Of a stretch of 8,281 nt of DNA, positions 7,069 through 8,281 are shown one piece after another. Below the pieces are notes generated by a model. It made no database searches and was not told where the DNA came from. It was given only the letters and a program-made list of their open reading frames with translations. A program made the position numbers and the translations under genes. Origin of the DNA: Bacteroidia bacterium (lineage in GTDB: Bacteria; Bacteroidota; Bacteroidia; NS11-12g; UBA9320); the NCBI GenBank assembly GCA_022425465.1, contig JAKMFK010000166.1, forward strand, positions 1 through 8,281, in the 5' to 3' direction. The number at the start of each line of letters is the position of its first letter. The first letter of the stretch is position 1.

Positions 7069-7526
7069 TGAATAAATTTTTTCTAATCGTATCTGTTTTA
7101 TTGATTAGCATTCAACAAGCATGCAAACCTGATGACCCTTTTGTTGGGGATTGTTTTATTCCTAATCAAGCTGTTAATGTTACCGTTAATATGGATTTGC
7201 CAGCGTATTTTAATCTTCAAACTATAGGAGAATATTTAATGATAGATCAAGGAAATAGAGGAATCTATTTAATTCATAATTATGACGATCTTTATTATGC
7301 TATTGAGCGAACTTGCCCATACCAGTCTGATCAAGAGTGTGCTCAGGTTTTTTTAGATGAAAATAGCCTTCAATTAGTTTGTGGTCAACAAAAAGACACG
7401 GCATTTGTGCCATGCTGCGGATCGATTTACGGATTGAATAGTCTTTATTTAAGCGGCCCGTCTAGATGTAATCTAAAAACGTATAGACTAACTAAAGAAG
7501 GGAATACCTTGTATATTAATAATTAG
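7068..7526 (+). CDS. Small cysteine-rich lipoprotein with a Rieske-like domain lacking the histidine ligands
   Basis: This 152-residue protein begins in the stop codon of the dehydrogenase (TAATG). The signal peptide ends in Q-Q-A-C with Cys19 as lipid anchor, followed by K-P-D-D, similar to the acidic lipoprotein export signal described in Bacteroidota, so it may face the cell surface. The mature part matches the order of a Rieske domain: R-G-I-Y-L at 64-68, C-P-Y at 83-85 where C-x-H is expected, Cys91, then C-C-G-S-I-Y at 116-121 where C-H-G-S-x-F is expected, S-G-P at 129-131, L-K-T-Y-R-L at 136-141 and L-Y-I at 148-150. Both histidine ligands are therefore absent, while eight cysteines occur in all (19, 29, 83, 91, 105, 116, 117, 134). 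A classic [2Fe-2S] Rieske centre is unlikely; disulfides or another metal site are possible. I recall similar short lipoproteins in other Bacteroidota, with no known function. Confidence 0.7.
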   Translation: MNKFFLIVSVLLISIQQACKPDDPFVGDCFIPNQAVNVTVNMDLPAYFNLQTIGEYLMIDQGNRGIYLIHNYDDLYYAIERTCPYQSDQECAQVFLDENSLQLVCGQQKDTAFVPCCGSIYGLNSLYLSGPSRCNLKTYRLTKEGNTLYINN

Positions 7527-7568
7527 CTGACAATGAACTTTGGGCTTTTTCAAATGTTCAGTCTTTAT

Positions 7569-7841
7569 ATGTTGAAAGATTCGGATATTGATAGAATCAT
7601 TGAGATGGCATGGGAAGATCGAACGCCATTTGAGGCAATTGAATATCAATTCGGTTATTCGGAAGCTCAAACTATCCAATTAATGAGAAAGGAGCTTAAA
7701 CGTAGCTCGTTCAATTTATGGCGAAAACGTGTTAATAGTGGGGTGAGTCAGAAGCACTTAAAAAAGCGAGATTCTCAAATTCAACGATTTAAGTGCACAC
7801 GGCAAAAGGCCATTTCCAATAATAAGATTACTAAAAGATAG
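7569..7841 (+). CDS. DUF2805 / TIGR03643 family protein
   Basis: This is a 90-residue soluble, basic protein. The N-terminal half (D-I-D-R-I-I-E-M-A-W-E-D-R-T-P-F-E-A-I at 6-24, then Q-F-G at 27-29, L-M-R-K-E-L-K at 38-44, S-S-F at 46-48 and W-R-K-R-V at 51-55) is the hallmark of TIGR03643. The Bacteroidota-type tail R-F-K-C-T-R-Q-K-A-I-S-N-N-K-I-T-K-R (73-90) completes it. The helix pattern at about 18-43 resembles a helix-turn-helix, and many Lys and Arg residues follow, so nucleic-acid binding is plausible but unproven. I chose the ATG at 7569 because the family starts a few residues before D-I-D-R-I-I. An earlier ATG at 7533, only 6 bases after the previous stop, would add 12 hydrophobic residues not expected in the family; 7554 is another option. 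Its function is unknown; it may be co-transcribed with the two genes upstream. Confidence 0.8.
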   Translation: MLKDSDIDRIIEMAWEDRTPFEAIEYQFGYSEAQTIQLMRKELKRSSFNLWRKRVNSGVSQKHLKKRDSQIQRFKCTRQKAISNNKITKR

Positions 7842-7864
7842 CTTCCAACCACAACTAAAATAGC

Positions 7865-7897
7865 AAAGGGATTGTTAATCAAAACAACCCCCTTTTT
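7865..7897. terminator. Hairpin terminator between convergent genes, probably bidirectional
   Basis: AAAGGG (7865-7870) can pair with CCCTTT (7890-7895) and TTGTT (7872-7876) with AACAA (7883-7887), with a small A/CC internal loop and a six-base terminal loop. On the plus strand the stem runs into a T-rich tail (TTTTTAATTTCTT). On the minus strand the same stem is followed by the complement of a short A-rich stretch (AAAATAGC). It lies 23 bases after the DUF2805 stop and 21 bases beyond the stop of the convergent T9SS gene, which is where a shared intrinsic terminator is expected. Confidence 0.6.
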
Positions 7898-7918
7898 AAT
7901 TTCTTAAAGAAACAAAAA

Positions 7919-8281
7919 CTATTTCTTCATCACCTTGACGTGCTGTGTTCCCTTGTCAGTAGCCACTTGAAGAATGTACATTCCACTGTTCCACTCAGAA
8001 GTATTCAACTTATGAATACCATTGGTGAATGTATGATTTTCGTGATGCACTTTTGACCCTTGCAAATTGGTTACTCCTATTTGATAAGCCTCTCCTTTAG
8101 ATAAACTCACCATCAAAGACAATTCGTTAGTCATTGGGTTTGGATATGCAGATAAGTGTATACCATTTCCCAATTCATCAAAACGAACTACGCGAATATC
8201 AGAATACTCAGAAGTACCATTAAAATCTACTTGCTTGAGTCGGTAGAACACGGTGTTTTCCAACGGACTAATACCTTCATC
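7919..8281 (-). CDS. C-terminal end of a T9SS-secreted protein (type A sorting domain), 5' part outside window
   Basis: The frame is open on the minus strand from the window edge to the TAG at 7919-7921, giving 120 residues of a longer protein. A TTG at 8263 is an internal leucine: the preceding codons encode D-E-G-I-S-P in the same frame. The visible part begins with Y-R-L-K-Q-V-D-F-N-G (13-22) and E-Y-S-D-I-R-V-V (25-32), the stretch that commonly precedes a sorting domain in Bacteroidota secreted proteins. The sorting domain itself has Y-P-N-P at 46-49, N-L-Q-G at 72-75, S-G-M-Y-I-L-Q-V at 99-106 and a basic end H-V-K-V-M-K-K. Such domains direct export across the outer membrane by the type IX system and are removed at the cell surface. 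The activity of the full protein cannot be inferred from this part. It converges with the DUF2805 gene. Confidence 0.9.
   Translation of the reverse strand, partial: DEGISPLENTVFYRLKQVDFNGTSEYSDIRVVRFDELGNGIHLSAYPNPMTNELSLMVSLSKGEAYQIGVTNLQGSKVHHENHTFTNGIHKLNTSEWNSGMYILQVATDKGTQHVKVMKK

Noticed and set aside
7488..7679. Minus-strand open frame of 63 codons
   Set aside because: It overlaps the ends of two well-supported plus-strand genes and has no family resemblance.
1..8281. CRISPR array, tRNA, rRNA, insertion sequence, defence or phage genes
   Set aside because: I looked for spaced direct repeats, tRNA-like cloverleaf ends, transposase or integrase motifs and terminal inverted repeats, and saw none. 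Coding genes fill nearly all of the window.

Overview
The window looks like chromosomal DNA from a member of the Bacteroidota, most likely Flavobacteriales. The evidence is a type IX secretion (T9SS) sorting domain at the right edge, a TonB-dependent receptor at the left edge, a DUF4292 lipoprotein, a DUF2805/TIGR03643 protein, AT-rich sequence, and starts without purine-rich Shine-Dalgarno sites. Two short intergenic gaps also carry the Bacteroidota -7 promoter motif TAnnTTTG. I see no mobile element, CRISPR array, tRNA, rRNA or prophage gene, and no gene-free stretch longer than about 80 bases.

Layout. Positions 1-815 hold the C-terminal part of an outer-membrane TonB-dependent receptor. 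From 860 to 6162 five genes lie head to tail with gaps of 16 and 10 bases and then overlaps of 4 and 11 bases: a Wzx-type flippase, dUTPase (dut), a sugar-phosphate nucleotidyltransferase with a left-handed beta-helix tail, a TPR lipoprotein that starts at TTG, and a DUF4292 (LolA/LolB-like) lipoprotein. This looks like one operon mainly for envelope building: sugar activation, flipping of a lipid-linked glycan, and outer-membrane lipoproteins, with dut carried along. After a 66-base gap come a 3-hydroxyacyl-CoA dehydrogenase (6229-7068), a small lipoprotein coupled to it by a one-base overlap (7068-7526), and a DUF2805 protein (about 7569-7841). A hairpin usable as a terminator in both directions separates these from a convergent gene, the C-terminal end of a T9SS-exported protein (7919-8281, minus strand).

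Most of the window is ordinary core genome. The most interesting object is the small lipoprotein at 7068-7526. Its C-terminal half follows the layout of a Rieske [2Fe-2S] domain, but both iron-binding histidine positions are replaced (C-P-Y for C-x-H, and C-C-G-S for C-H-G-S). Also worth a look are the TAnnTTTG elements just 6 and 8 bases before the flippase and dut start codons, which would imply almost leaderless mRNAs, the TTG start of the TPR lipoprotein, and the different residues after the lipid-bearing cysteine in the three lipoproteins. Functional assignments rest on motifs read by eye and recall of the families; no database search was made.
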